Assembly (NCBI GenBank): GCA_965641885.1
Contig: OZ282574.1
Span: 2,356,001 to 2,420,000 of the forward strand
Source: Pseudophaeobacter sp965641885
GTDB taxonomy: Bacteria; Pseudomonadota; Alphaproteobacteria; Rhodobacterales; Rhodobacteraceae
Length of the DNA: 64,000 bases
Direction of reading: 5' to 3'
Shown here: positions 53,430 through 61,889 of the stretch, one piece after another
How positions within the stretch are numbered: position 1 is the first letter of the stretch
Layout: every line of letters begins with the position of its first letter
The notes under the pieces: model-generated
What the model saw: the letters and a program-made list of their open reading frames with translations, nothing else
Told to the model about the DNA's origin: nothing
Databases searched by the model: none
Position numbers and translations under genes: made by a program

Positions 53430-54929
53430 GTGCGGATGTCGACCGATCACCAGAAGTACTCGACCGAGAACCAGCTCGACATCATTCGCAATTACGCCAC
53501 CGCCCGGGGCCTGCAGATCCTGCGCGTCTTTAAAGACTCCGGGCGCTCTGGGTTGCGGCTGCACGGCCGCGAGGCGCTGCAAAACCTGATGGCCGAAGTT
53601 CGAACCGGGCATGCTGATTTCAAGGCCATTCTGGTCTATGACGTCAGCCGCTGGGGCCGGTTTCAGGATGCTGATGAAGGGGCATACCACGAGCATGTCT
53701 GCTCCCGCGCCGGGATCCGCGTCCACTATTGTGGCGAGCAGTTCGAAAACGACGGCAGCATCGGCTCCAACCTGCTGAAAACCGTAAAACGCGTCATGGC
53801 AGGCGAATACAGCCGCGAGCTTTCGGTAAAGGTCTTTGCCGGGCAATGCCGCCTGGTGGAGCTGGGCTTTCGCCAAGGCGGCGCGGCTGGATACGTGTTG
53901 CGCCGGGTGCTGATCGACGAACACGGCACCCCCAAGGGGGCCCTGTCGCGCGGCGAACAAAAAAGCCTTCAGACTGATCGTGTTGTTCTCGCTCCCGGCC
54001 CTGAACAGGAACAGGTTGTCGTGCGCCGCATGTACCGGATGTTCGTCGGGGACGGCCGCTCGGAGCGCGAGATTGCGGAGGCCCTGAATGCCGAGGGACA
54101 TCTGACGGATCTTGAGCGACCGTGGTCCCGGGTGTCCGTTCACCAGGTGCTGACCAATGAAAAATACATCGGCGACAACGTCTACAACAAGGTGTCCTTC
54201 AAGCTGAAGCACAAGCGCGTGGTGAACCCGCGCGAGAGGTGGATCCGGGCCAAGAGCGCCTACCCCGCCATCGTGGACGAGGCGACTTTCCTGCGCGCCC
54301 GCGAGATCGTAGACGCGCGCAGCCAGCATTTCACGGACGCCGAACTGCTCGAAGCCCTGCGCGGAGTGCTGAAACAGAAAGGCGTGCTGTCCGGACTGAT
54401 CATTGATGAACAGGACAACCTGCCATCCTCCAGCGCCTTTCGGAGTCGCTTTGGCGGCCTGCTGCGCGCCTACCAGATGATCGGCTACGAGCCGGAGCGC
54501 GACTATCGCTACATCGAGATTAACCGGGCCTTGCGACAGGCCCACCCTGGCATCGTGGCCCAGGTTCTAGACGGAGTCGCGGAACGTGGAGGACAGGCGG
54601 TGCAGGATCCGGACACGGACCTGATCCGCATCAATGACGAGTTTACGGCGTCGGTCGTGCTGGCCCGGTGTTTCGAGACGCAGTGCGGATCATTGCGATG
54701 GCGCATCCGTCTCGATGCTAGCCTCGTGCCCGACATCACGATTGCCGTGCGGATGCACCAATTGAACGAAGCGCCACGCGATTATTACCTGCTGCCCAGC
54801 ATCGACATGACCAGCCCCAATCTGAGACTGGCCGAGCAGAACGGATTGTCGCTGGACGCCTATCGCTTTGACACGCTCGACTATTTTTATGCGCTCGCTG
54901 GCCGGACCCGGATCACGGAGGCCTCCTGA
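53430..54929 (+). CDS. Large serine recombinase
   Basis: At least 499 residues. The N-terminal resolvase domain has RMSTDHQKYSTENQ (with the catalytic Ser), the YDVSRWGR arginine motif and the DGSIGSNLLKTVKRVMAGEYSRELS helix. A Recombinase domain follows (about 145-270; GGAAGYVLRRVLID, VHQVLTNEKYIGDNVYN). The usual Cys-rich zinc ribbon is absent. Instead a C-terminal region holds PSSSAFRSRFGGLLRAYQMIGY, reminiscent of endonuclease-associated repeats. The first conserved strand (AVAYVR) is encoded upstream of GTG 53430 in a frame with no start codon back to the TGA at 53340. The stop overlaps the ParB gene (TGATG). Confidence 0.9.
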   Translation: MRMSTDHQKYSTENQLDIIRNYATARGLQILRVFKDSGRSGLRLHGREALQNLMAEVRTGHADFKAILVYDVSRWGRFQDADEGAYHEHVCSRAGIRVHYCGEQFENDGSIGSNLLKTVKRVMAGEYSRELSVKVFAGQCRLVELGFRQGGAAGYVLRRVLIDEHGTPKGALSRGEQKSLQTDRVVLAPGPEQEQVVVRRMYRMFVGDGRSEREIAEALNAEGHLTDLERPWSRVSVHQVLTNEKYIGDNVYNKVSFKLKHKRVVNPRERWIRAKSAYPAIVDEATFLRAREIVDARSQHFTDAELLEALRGVLKQKGVLSGLIIDEQDNLPSSSAFRSRFGGLLRAYQMIGYEPERDYRYIEINRALRQAHPGIVAQVLDGVAERGGQAVQDPDTDLIRINDEFTASVVLARCFETQCGSLRWRIRLDASLVPDITIAVRMHQLNEAPRDYYLLPSIDMTSPNLRLAEQNGLSLDAYRFDTLDYFYALAGRTRITEAS

Positions 54930-55840
54930 TGCCAGATGACGCCCAAGACAGTGGTCAGAAACACGTCACTCTCATCCCCTCCGACCGAATTCGCATCCTC
55001 AATCCCCGTGTGCGCAACCGGCGCACTTTTGAGGAAATGGTCGAGAACATTGCCAAAATTGGCCTGAAGCGACCAATCACAGTGGCGCAGCGCGCCGGGA
55101 CAGACCCTGCCGAATATGACCTCGTCTGTGGCCAGGGGCGGCTCGAGGCGTTCATGGAGCTACAGCAGGATGCCATTCCTGCCATCATCATCGACGCTGA
55201 TGAGAGCGACTGCCTGATCATGAGCCTGGTGGAGAACTGTGCACGCCGCCAGCACGCGCCCGTAGACTTGATGCGCGAGATCGGCAACCTGCGCAAACGC
55301 GGCTACAACGACCGCCAGATCGCGAACAAGATCGGCGTCACGCCAGACTACGTCTGCATGATTTCGGGGCTTCTGGAGCGCGGAGAAGAACGGCTGGTCT
55401 CGGCCGTGGAGACAGGGCTTCTGCCGCTGAACCTCGCCATCGACATTTCAAAGACTGATGCCGAGGGCGGTCAGCGTGCTCTGATGGACGCCTACACCCA
55501 GAAAAAACTGCGCGGCAAAAAACTGGCCGCCGTGCGCAGTCTTATCCAGCAGCGCGACACGCAGGGCCCACGCCTTCATCGAAACACCTACGGCAGAAGC
55601 GACGGCGCCAAAAGGCCCCTGACCAGCGACGCGCTGGTGCGGGCCTATCAGCAGGAAGCGGAGCGTCAGAAGGTGCTGATCAAGAAGGCCGAACTGACGC
55701 AGGGCCGCCTGATGTTCGTCGTGGAGGCGTTTCGCGCGCTGCGCGACGATGACCTTTTCCGGACCCTTTTGCGCGCAGAGGGCCTGGACACCCTGCCCGC
55801 CTATCTCGGGCAGTCGCTTGATGCGGGAGCGGCCGAATGA
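54929..55840 (+). CDS. ParB/RepB-like protein 1
   Basis: 303 residues. The ParB N-terminal fold has the core GQGRLEAFMELQ (where GERR is usual) and ENCARRQ, matching the ENxxR motif used for nucleotide binding in ParB CTPases. A helix-turn-helix follows at YNDRQIANKIGVTPDYVCMISGLL. The C-terminal third is helical, Lys/Arg-rich in part. No ParA is encoded, which argues against ordinary partitioning. It is translationally coupled to the recombinase upstream and the second ParB downstream. Confidence 0.85.
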   Translation: MPDDAQDSGQKHVTLIPSDRIRILNPRVRNRRTFEEMVENIAKIGLKRPITVAQRAGTDPAEYDLVCGQGRLEAFMELQQDAIPAIIIDADESDCLIMSLVENCARRQHAPVDLMREIGNLRKRGYNDRQIANKIGVTPDYVCMISGLLERGEERLVSAVETGLLPLNLAIDISKTDAEGGQRALMDAYTQKKLRGKKLAAVRSLIQQRDTQGPRLHRNTYGRSDGAKRPLTSDALVRAYQQEAERQKVLIKKAELTQGRLMFVVEAFRALRDDDLFRTLLRAEGLDTLPAYLGQSLDAGAAE

Positions 55841-56754
55841 GCCGGGGCAAGCGCAAAACCCCGGACGCGGTAACGCTCGGATTTGAGAGCGATTGCGTCA
55901 CTGTGCCAGTAGAAACCATCCTGCCCTTACGTGCCCTCGGCGCATCGGTGAAATCCAGCCGCAAGTACCACCAGATCACCGCATCCATCAAAGAGGTTGG
56001 CCTTGTTGAGCCGCCGGTCGTCACGCGATCCCCGGGTGAGGAAGCGACCTATATGCTGCTGGATGGCCATATCCGGATCGAGGTACTGAAGGATCTCGGC
56101 ATCGAACGGATCGACTGTCTGATCTCCACGGACGACGAGGCCTTTACCTATAACAAGCGGATCAGCCGTCTTGCACCCATCCAGGAACACAAGATGATCT
56201 GCAAGGCCATTGAGCGCGGCGTCTCCGAGGAAAAGATCGCTCTGGCGCTGGACCTCAATCCGCGCAGCATCGTCCGTAAGGCCAATCTCCTCGAGGGAAT
56301 TTGCGAAGAGGCTGTCGGCATCCTGAAGGACAAACATTGTGCGCCCGCCGTGTTCGCAACCCTGCGCAAGATGACAGCTATGCGGCAGATCGAGGCAGCC
56401 GAGCTGATGATGAACGCGAACAATTACACTTCGGCGTACATCTCCGCGATTCTGGCGGGCACACCCCAGGCGCAGCTGGTGGACACCACCAAACCTAAGA
56501 AGACGGCTGGCATAACACCCGAGGCCATGGCCCGCATGGAGCGCGAGCTTGCCCGGCTGCAGGAAGGGATCACATCGATCCAAGATTCCTACGGCCAGGA
56601 CCACCTGCAGTTGACCGTCATCAAGGGCTATCTGGCAAAGCTGCTTAGGAACCCCCGGATCGTCCGGTACCTGATGAAACATCGACCGGAGTTCTTGTCA
56701 GAATTTCAAGCCATCACCGAGATGGCCTCCAGCCCACCGCCCGAGGCGGAATAG
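55837..56754 (+). CDS. ParB/RepB-like protein 2 (RepB C-terminal type)
   Basis: 305 residues. The ParB-like N-domain has YMLLDGHIRIEVLKDLGIERIDCLI (DGHIR in the GERR position) and NKRISRLAPIQEHKMI. A helix-turn-helix lies in GVSEEKIALALDLNPRSIVRKANLL. A C-terminal helical domain (about 225-295; HLQLTVIKGYLAKLLRN) resembles that of plasmid partition RepB. Differs from the first ParB in the Arg motif, so the pair is not a simple duplication. It overlaps that gene by ATGA. No parS-like site was evident. Confidence 0.85.
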   Translation: MSRGKRKTPDAVTLGFESDCVTVPVETILPLRALGASVKSSRKYHQITASIKEVGLVEPPVVTRSPGEEATYMLLDGHIRIEVLKDLGIERIDCLISTDDEAFTYNKRISRLAPIQEHKMICKAIERGVSEEKIALALDLNPRSIVRKANLLEGICEEAVGILKDKHCAPAVFATLRKMTAMRQIEAAELMMNANNYTSAYISAILAGTPQAQLVDTTKPKKTAGITPEAMARMERELARLQEGITSIQDSYGQDHLQLTVIKGYLAKLLRNPRIVRYLMKHRPEFLSEFQAITEMASSPPPEAE

Positions 56755-57375
56755 TCAAAGCGGTCAAACTGATGGGGGCCCGGCCCCGACAAGCGCAGTG
56801 ACCGCAGGAGGTGCCGCACTGTAGGGCGGATCACAAGCCGCGCTTTTCCAGGCGTCAGATGAGGCGCTCGTAAACATCACTCAGTTTTGCCTGCCGGATT
56901 TAGCTTCAAAGGCCCGTTGCCAGCCATTGACGTCAAATTTTGAAGCCTATCCCGATGGCTTTTCACTGAATGCTCAGGAGGTTTGGGAAAAGTTCAAACT
57001 CCGCAACCCTTACATCAGGCCCGTGGCGTGGACCTTGTTGCTTTGCGATCCGTTGTCGGTGCCATCCGTCGATCAGAGGCCATCAAGGTAAAGTATCAGC
57101 CCCCCCCCTTGCGCCCAGAGCCGAACTGGCGGTGGATCGCGCCATAAGCTATCGGGTTCGATGGCTTTCAGCGGTTTCTCAAAATGCGGCATCAACTGCT
57201 TGCCAATAAAGGGCTTCGGCCTCTCATCCATTTATTGACCCCAATTCACGCCCACATTTTGCTGGCTACAGGCGAGATGAGGCAAACAGGCGAGATGAGG
57301 CAGCCGAAGAACGCCCTGAAAAATCTAAGTTTTTCCGAGCTTTGCGCAGGCGCGTATTGATCAAATAGTGATATG
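56755..57375. other. Gap holding a possible gene remnant
   Basis: About 620 bases between the second ParB gene and tRNA-Ser. One plus-strand frame is open from 56825 to the TAA at 57091 without an ATG and reads as plausible protein (for example NFEAYPDGFSLNAQEVWEKF), perhaps the end of a gene cut when the segment inserted. I do not recognise it. The remainder holds a short repeated GGCGAGATGAGGCA (about 57269-57302). Confidence 0.35.
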
Positions 57376-57465
57376 TGGCGGAGAGACAGGGATTCGAACC
57401 CTGGAGACGGTCTCCCGCCTACACACTTTCCAGGCGTGCGCCTTCGACCACTCGGCCACCTCTCC
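57376..57465 (-). tRNA. tRNA-Ser (anticodon GGA)
   Basis: 90 bases including an encoded CCA at 57378-57376. The acceptor arm GGAGAGG pairs at the 3' end. The anticodon loop has CTGGAAAGT with anticodon GGA, and a long variable arm typical of serine tRNA precedes the T arm GGTTCGAATCC. Its 3' end points at the recombinase-ParB segment, the usual side for element insertion. Confidence 0.96.
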
Positions 57466-57545
57466 GTTAGGCGGACTTTTGACTGATCACAAAAGGAATT
57501 GCAAGGCCAGATATGGCAAAAAATGCACCTTTTTCAAAAGCTTTT

Positions 57546-58271
57546 TCAATCTTCCAGATGCAGGTAGATGCGACGGTTTTGCTTGCCCTTTTTCTCCATT
57601 TTCCCCAGACGGATTTTACCGATTTCTGCACTGCGTTTCACATGGGTGCCGCCACAGGGCTGCAGGTCCACTTGTTCCCGTGCAGACCCAATGCGCACCA
57701 GACGAACGTGACCGGATCCGCGCGGCGGTGAGACGGACATGGTTTTTACCAACTGTGGGTTGGCATCAAGCTCAGTGTCAGTAATCCAGCTTTGCGTGAC
57801 CTCAAGATCCTGATCAATCAACATTTGCAGCTGCTCTTGCAAAGCCTGCTTATCGGTGGGTGCTTCGGGCATATTGAAATCAAGCCGTCCCTTGGTGGCC
57901 GAAATTGAGCCACCAGAGACGTCAAACGGCACCACCACAGACAACAGGTGCAGCGCTGTATGGACCTTCATGTGACCAAAGCGCCGTGGCCAGTCCAGCT
58001 CTTGGGTTACCTGTGTGCCTATTGGCGGAGGTTCACTGCCCTCTCTGGGGATCAGGACACTGTTTCCCTCTGGGCCTTTGAGGGTACTTTCAATGACACA
58101 CCGCCCGCCCTGCCAGCTGAGGGAGCCGGCATCGCCCGGCTGGCCGCCGCCAGTGGGATAAAACAGACTGGGCACAACCACCAAACCGCCATCGGCCAGA
58201 TGTTCGATCACCTGCCCGGGGGCCTGGCGCAGGTAGGCATCCTCCCCATACAGAGGCTTATCTGTCGACAT
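57546..58271 (-). CDS. alaX: Alanyl-tRNA editing protein AlaX
   Basis: 241 residues from ATG 58271. Zinc ligands of the editing domain are the two His of MKVHTALHLL and the Cys and His of PCGGTHVKRSAEIG. The N-terminal FYPTGGGQPGD is the start of the AlaX/AlaRS editing fold. It frees tRNA-Ala mischarged with serine. The start overlaps the end of the MscS-type gene by 14 bases; three ATG codons (58283, 58277, 58271) lie in a row with a 6-base period, so the precise start is uncertain. Confidence 0.92.
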   Translation of the reverse strand: MSTDKPLYGEDAYLRQAPGQVIEHLADGGLVVVPSLFYPTGGGQPGDAGSLSWQGGRCVIESTLKGPEGNSVLIPREGSEPPPIGTQVTQELDWPRRFGHMKVHTALHLLSVVVPFDVSGGSISATKGRLDFNMPEAPTDKQALQEQLQMLIDQDLEVTQSWITDTELDANPQLVKTMSVSPPRGSGHVRLVRIGSAREQVDLQPCGGTHVKRSAEIGKIRLGKMEKKGKQNRRIYLHLED

Positions 58272-60789
58272 CTCCATCTCCATCTCGATCTTCTTCGCCG
58301 TTATGCAGGTCACTCAGGATAGGGCTGATTGGTTTGGCTGTGGCTCCCGGCTCTTTGGCATCCTGAGACGCTCCATTCTCAGAGCCCGTCCTGAGCGCCT
58401 CGGGGTTGCGTATCCAGATGTCGCGCTGCGCGAAAGGTATTTCGATGCCTTCCGCCGCAAACTGTGCGGCGATCTCATAGTTCAGATCTGATTTCACCGA
58501 GAGCACCCAGTTTACGTCCCGAAGAATGGCCCGGATTTCAAAATCGAGACTATCTGCACCAAAGCCCTGGAAAACCACCTTTGGTTCGGGATTCAACAGA
58601 ACCATCGGATGTGCGCGCGCGATCTCAAAGAGGATTGCCTCTACCCGGCGCGGATCGGTGCCATAGGCCACGCCAACCGGAACAATCACCCGCCCCACGG
58701 TATTGCCACGGGTATAGTTAGTCACAGTCCCCGAAATCAAATCCGAGTTTGGTACAATAACATCGGTGCGGTCAAAGGTTTCGATGCGGGTCGAACGCAC
58801 CGAGATATCGCGCACATAGCCCATCAACCCGCCGACTTCGATCCAGTCGCCTTTGGACACCGGCCGCTCCACCAGCAGGATTATGCCAGAGACAAAGTTA
58901 GACACAATCGTTTGCAGACCAAAGCCAATCCCGACAGACAGAGCACCTGCGACAATTGCCAGCGATGACAAGTCCAGTCCGGCCATCGAGATCGCAAACA
59001 ACGCAGAGAGGAAAACACCGACATAGCCCAAGCCAGATACGATGGCGTTCTGACCACCTGCGTCGATCTTGGTTTTCGGCAATAGCGAGTTACGCAGGCT
59101 GCTCTGGATGAGCCGCGTCAGGCCATAGCCAACGGCAAAAACCACTGCAAAGCTGAGGAAAGCAGTGGGCGAAATCAGGGTGTCACCAATCCGGAACCCA
59201 TCCAGGAAAGTTGACCAGAGTTCCGTCAAATCCGCCACCCGTGCGCCCCAGATCAGCGCCAAAAGCGGCACTGCCAGCAAGGAGAGGGCAAAGCCGATAC
59301 CAACCGACAGCAATGAATCCTGCGCCGCCTGCCCTAACCCGGAAAGCCAAGCATAAAGATCCGCAACAAAGCGCTGCACAATGACCAGAGCTGCCAGCAG
59401 CGCCAGCGTCATAATAGCAGGATAAATCAGGGCTTCAGCCGCGTTCACATAGCCGGCGGCCGCCAACAAAGGCGCAAATACTCCAAAAAAATGCGCCCCA
59501 CGGCGTACAACGCCAACGACACGGCTCGCCCCCGCTGCGATACGGTTTTCGGAGTCAGCATCGTCGTCCGCCGGGCCAGCCCCTCCACCTAGAACACCGA
59601 TTTTATTCAAGCGGTAGAGGACAAGCGCTGCGGCAACAATCAGCGGAAACGCAAGAACGGCTTTGGTCTCTACTGATGTGTTCTCCAGCAAATGGAACTG
59701 GTTCAAGATATCCTGAAGCACCACAATGACCGCTAACAGGTCAATCATCAGCCGGGCTTCGCCACGGCGTGACACTGCGACCAGAACAAGGTTTTGCTCA
59801 CGGGGGCTGGCAAACAATTGTTCTCCTAGCCAGTGAAAGGCCAACAGAATAAAGGCCCAACTCCGCAGATGATCCAGCATCAAGGTGCCCCGAACACCAA
59901 GGATATTGGCCATCTCAAGGGCTGCCACTAAAAAGAAAACCCCCGCAAGCGGCAGGATCACCTGCAAGAGGGAAACGACAAAGCTCCAGACACCGGTGCC
60001 GCGCGCGCCAAGGCCGCGTAAATATTCGCCGATCATACGGGCCCAAGGGCGGCCGCGAAATACCAAAAGGCTGCCGACAAGCAACAGAACCAAAAGAACC
60101 GGAAGGTCATCCGAGACCCGCTCAATCGTGGTGTCATTCTTCACCTGGGCCTGGGTTTCACTCCAAAGCGTTCGCCCCACCTTGGTCAGTGTTCCAAGGG
60201 CGTCAGGCCAGTATTCCGGATTGAGCGGTGACGGGCCACGTTGCAACAGGCGTTTGGTACGGCGTTCATGAATGATCGCGTCAATCTCGTCGATCAAGCC
60301 ATCCGCACGGCTAAACGCCTCTTCTGCCACAATGCGCGGGACTTTCAGCAAAGTCAGCTGTTGGTTCAGGTGCAGCCGCAAACCGGCGATATCCTCAGGC
60401 TCTTCCTCTCCGTCTGCGGGAAGGGCCCCCAAAGCTGAAATCTGCCCTTCAAGCGTCTCAATACGTTTGGTATTCTCGCCCTTGACCGCCTGAAATTTTT
60501 GCCGGAATTTAGTCAGATCCTTGCGCAGCTGTTCAAACGCAGCACTGGAGGCGCGGCTGGTATCAATGACCTGCTCTGCCCTCAACGCCGTCTTTTGCCA
60601 TTCCTGATAGTAGACTTTTCGCTCAGCGCTGAGCTGCGCCTGTGCGGCTCCGGCAAAGGTCAGAAGCACAAGGAACGTGGCCGCAACGAGGAGAGCAAAG
60701 GCTCCGCTCATGCGGCTCAAAAATGCTTGAGGCCGCAATGTTGCGACCTCAGGGCTCACACAGGCAGTCTGCCGGGGTGCGGTACTCAT
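58258..60789 (-). CDS. DUF3772 mechanosensitive channel (MscS family)
   Basis: 843 residues. A signal-type helix (about 27-50) is followed by a periplasmic coiled DUF3772 region (about 52-210). About ten membrane helices come next, ending in the MscS pore (SLAIVAGALSVGIGFGLQTIVSNFVSGIILL), then the cytoplasmic beta domain (VSKGDWIEVGGLMGYVRDISVRSTRIETFD, VPNSDLISGTVTNYTRGN). The tail is acidic (EEDRDGDGDVDR). It would release solutes on osmotic downshock. Its start overlaps the cysK stop (ATGA) and its end overlaps alaX. Confidence 0.93.
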   Translation of the reverse strand: MSTAPRQTACVSPEVATLRPQAFLSRMSGAFALLVAATFLVLLTFAGAAQAQLSAERKVYYQEWQKTALRAEQVIDTSRASSAAFEQLRKDLTKFRQKFQAVKGENTKRIETLEGQISALGALPADGEEEPEDIAGLRLHLNQQLTLLKVPRIVAEEAFSRADGLIDEIDAIIHERRTKRLLQRGPSPLNPEYWPDALGTLTKVGRTLWSETQAQVKNDTTIERVSDDLPVLLVLLLVGSLLVFRGRPWARMIGEYLRGLGARGTGVWSFVVSLLQVILPLAGVFFLVAALEMANILGVRGTLMLDHLRSWAFILLAFHWLGEQLFASPREQNLVLVAVSRRGEARLMIDLLAVIVVLQDILNQFHLLENTSVETKAVLAFPLIVAAALVLYRLNKIGVLGGGAGPADDDADSENRIAAGASRVVGVVRRGAHFFGVFAPLLAAAGYVNAAEALIYPAIMTLALLAALVIVQRFVADLYAWLSGLGQAAQDSLLSVGIGFALSLLAVPLLALIWGARVADLTELWSTFLDGFRIGDTLISPTAFLSFAVVFAVGYGLTRLIQSSLRNSLLPKTKIDAGGQNAIVSGLGYVGVFLSALFAISMAGLDLSSLAIVAGALSVGIGFGLQTIVSNFVSGIILLVERPVSKGDWIEVGGLMGYVRDISVRSTRIETFDRTDVIVPNSDLISGTVTNYTRGNTVGRVIVPVGVAYGTDPRRVEAILFEIARAHPMVLLNPEPKVVFQGFGADSLDFEIRAILRDVNWVLSVKSDLNYEIAAQFAAEGIEIPFAQRDIWIRNPEALRTGSENGASQDAKEPGATAKPISPILSDLHNGEEDRDGDGDVDR

Positions 60790-61820
60790 ACGTCTTCAAA
60801 AACGCCCGGAATGGAGGCCGGTGTATGGGTCATCCACTCGGGTACCGGCAGCTCTTTTTCACGCAGGAAATCGGGGTTGAACAGTTTCGACTGATAGCGC
60901 GTGCCATAGTCACACAACACGGTCACGATTGTTTTACCGGGTCCCATGTCCTTGGCCATACGCACGGCCCCCGCGATATTGATCGCAGAAGAGCCCCCCA
61001 GAACCAGACCTTCTTCATGCAGCAAATCGAACACATAGGGCAGCGCCTCTGTGTCGGAAATCTGGTAGCTGAAATCAGGTTTGAACCCTTCAAGGTTCTT
61101 GGTGATACGCACCTGGCCGATGCCTTCGGCAATGGAAGAGCCCTCCATGGCGATCTCACCGGTGGTATAATAGGAATAGAGCCCTGCCCCCATGGGATCC
61201 GCCAGGGCAATCTTTACCCCCTTGGGCTGCAGCGCCTCGGCCACGCCCGCCAGCGTCCCGCCAGAGCCAACGGCACAGGTAAAGCCATCGACATTGCCAC
61301 CGGTCTGCTCCCAGATTTCGGGCCCGGTGGTTTCAACATGCGACTGCTTGTTGGCGACATTGTCGAACTGGTTGGCCCAAATAGCGCCATTGGGCTCGGT
61401 TTTGGCCAGCTCTTTGGCAAGGCGCTCAGAATAGCGCACAAAGTTATTCGGGTTGCGATAGGGGGCTGCGGGCACCTGCACCAGCTGAGCTCCAGCCAGA
61501 CGCAGCATGTCTTTCTTTTCCTCAGATTGGGTTTCCGGGATAACAATCACGGTCTTGAACCCCATCGAGGCCCCAACCAACGCCAGACCAATGCCGGTAT
61601 TGCCGGCGGTGCCCTCAACGATGGTGCCGCCCGGTTTCAACTCACCGCGCGCAATGGCATCCTTGATAATATACAGCGCCGCCCGGTCCTTGACCGACTG
61701 GCCGGGGTTCATGAATTCGGCCTTGCCCAGAATTTCGCATCCGGTCTCGTCGCTAACGCGGTTCAGACGGATCAGCGGAGTGTGGCCAATGGCGTCGGCC
61801 AGATCGCGTGCAATGCGCAT
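60786..61820 (-). CDS. cysK: Cysteine synthase A
   Basis: 344 residues, PLP enzyme. The PLP Lys is in MNPGQSVKDRAALYII, the Asn loop is in EGTAGNTGIGLALVG, and the phosphate loop is GSGGTLAGVAEAL. It makes L-cysteine from O-acetylserine and sulphide. The start ATG 61820 follows AAAGGGA; a longer frame adds 15 poor residues. Adjacent to trgB and trgA, as in Rhodobacter sphaeroides, where this block was linked to tellurite resistance. Confidence 0.93.
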   Translation of the reverse strand: MRIARDLADAIGHTPLIRLNRVSDETGCEILGKAEFMNPGQSVKDRAALYIIKDAIARGELKPGGTIVEGTAGNTGIGLALVGASMGFKTVIVIPETQSEEKKDMLRLAGAQLVQVPAAPYRNPNNFVRYSERLAKELAKTEPNGAIWANQFDNVANKQSHVETTGPEIWEQTGGNVDGFTCAVGSGGTLAGVAEALQPKGVKIALADPMGAGLYSYYTTGEIAMEGSSIAEGIGQVRITKNLEGFKPDFSYQISDTEALPYVFDLLHEEGLVLGGSSAINIAGAVRMAKDMGPGKTIVTVLCDYGTRYQSKLFNPDFLREKELPVPEWMTHTPASIPGVFEDV

Positions 61821-61889
61821 GGTATCCCTTTCGATCATTCTCCCAAGATGTAACCAAGGGGGCAAGGCTTCACAAGGCGCGAAGGCGTC

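Noticed and set aside
53280..54545. 421-codon minus-strand frame
   Set aside because: It is antisense to the serine recombinase with its conserved catalytic motifs; the reverse frame is a by-product of GC-rich codon use.
56970..57209. 79-codon frame in the gap before tRNA-Ser
   Set aside because: It has many Arg, Cys and Pro codons with no recognisable pattern; another frame in the same place reads more like protein.
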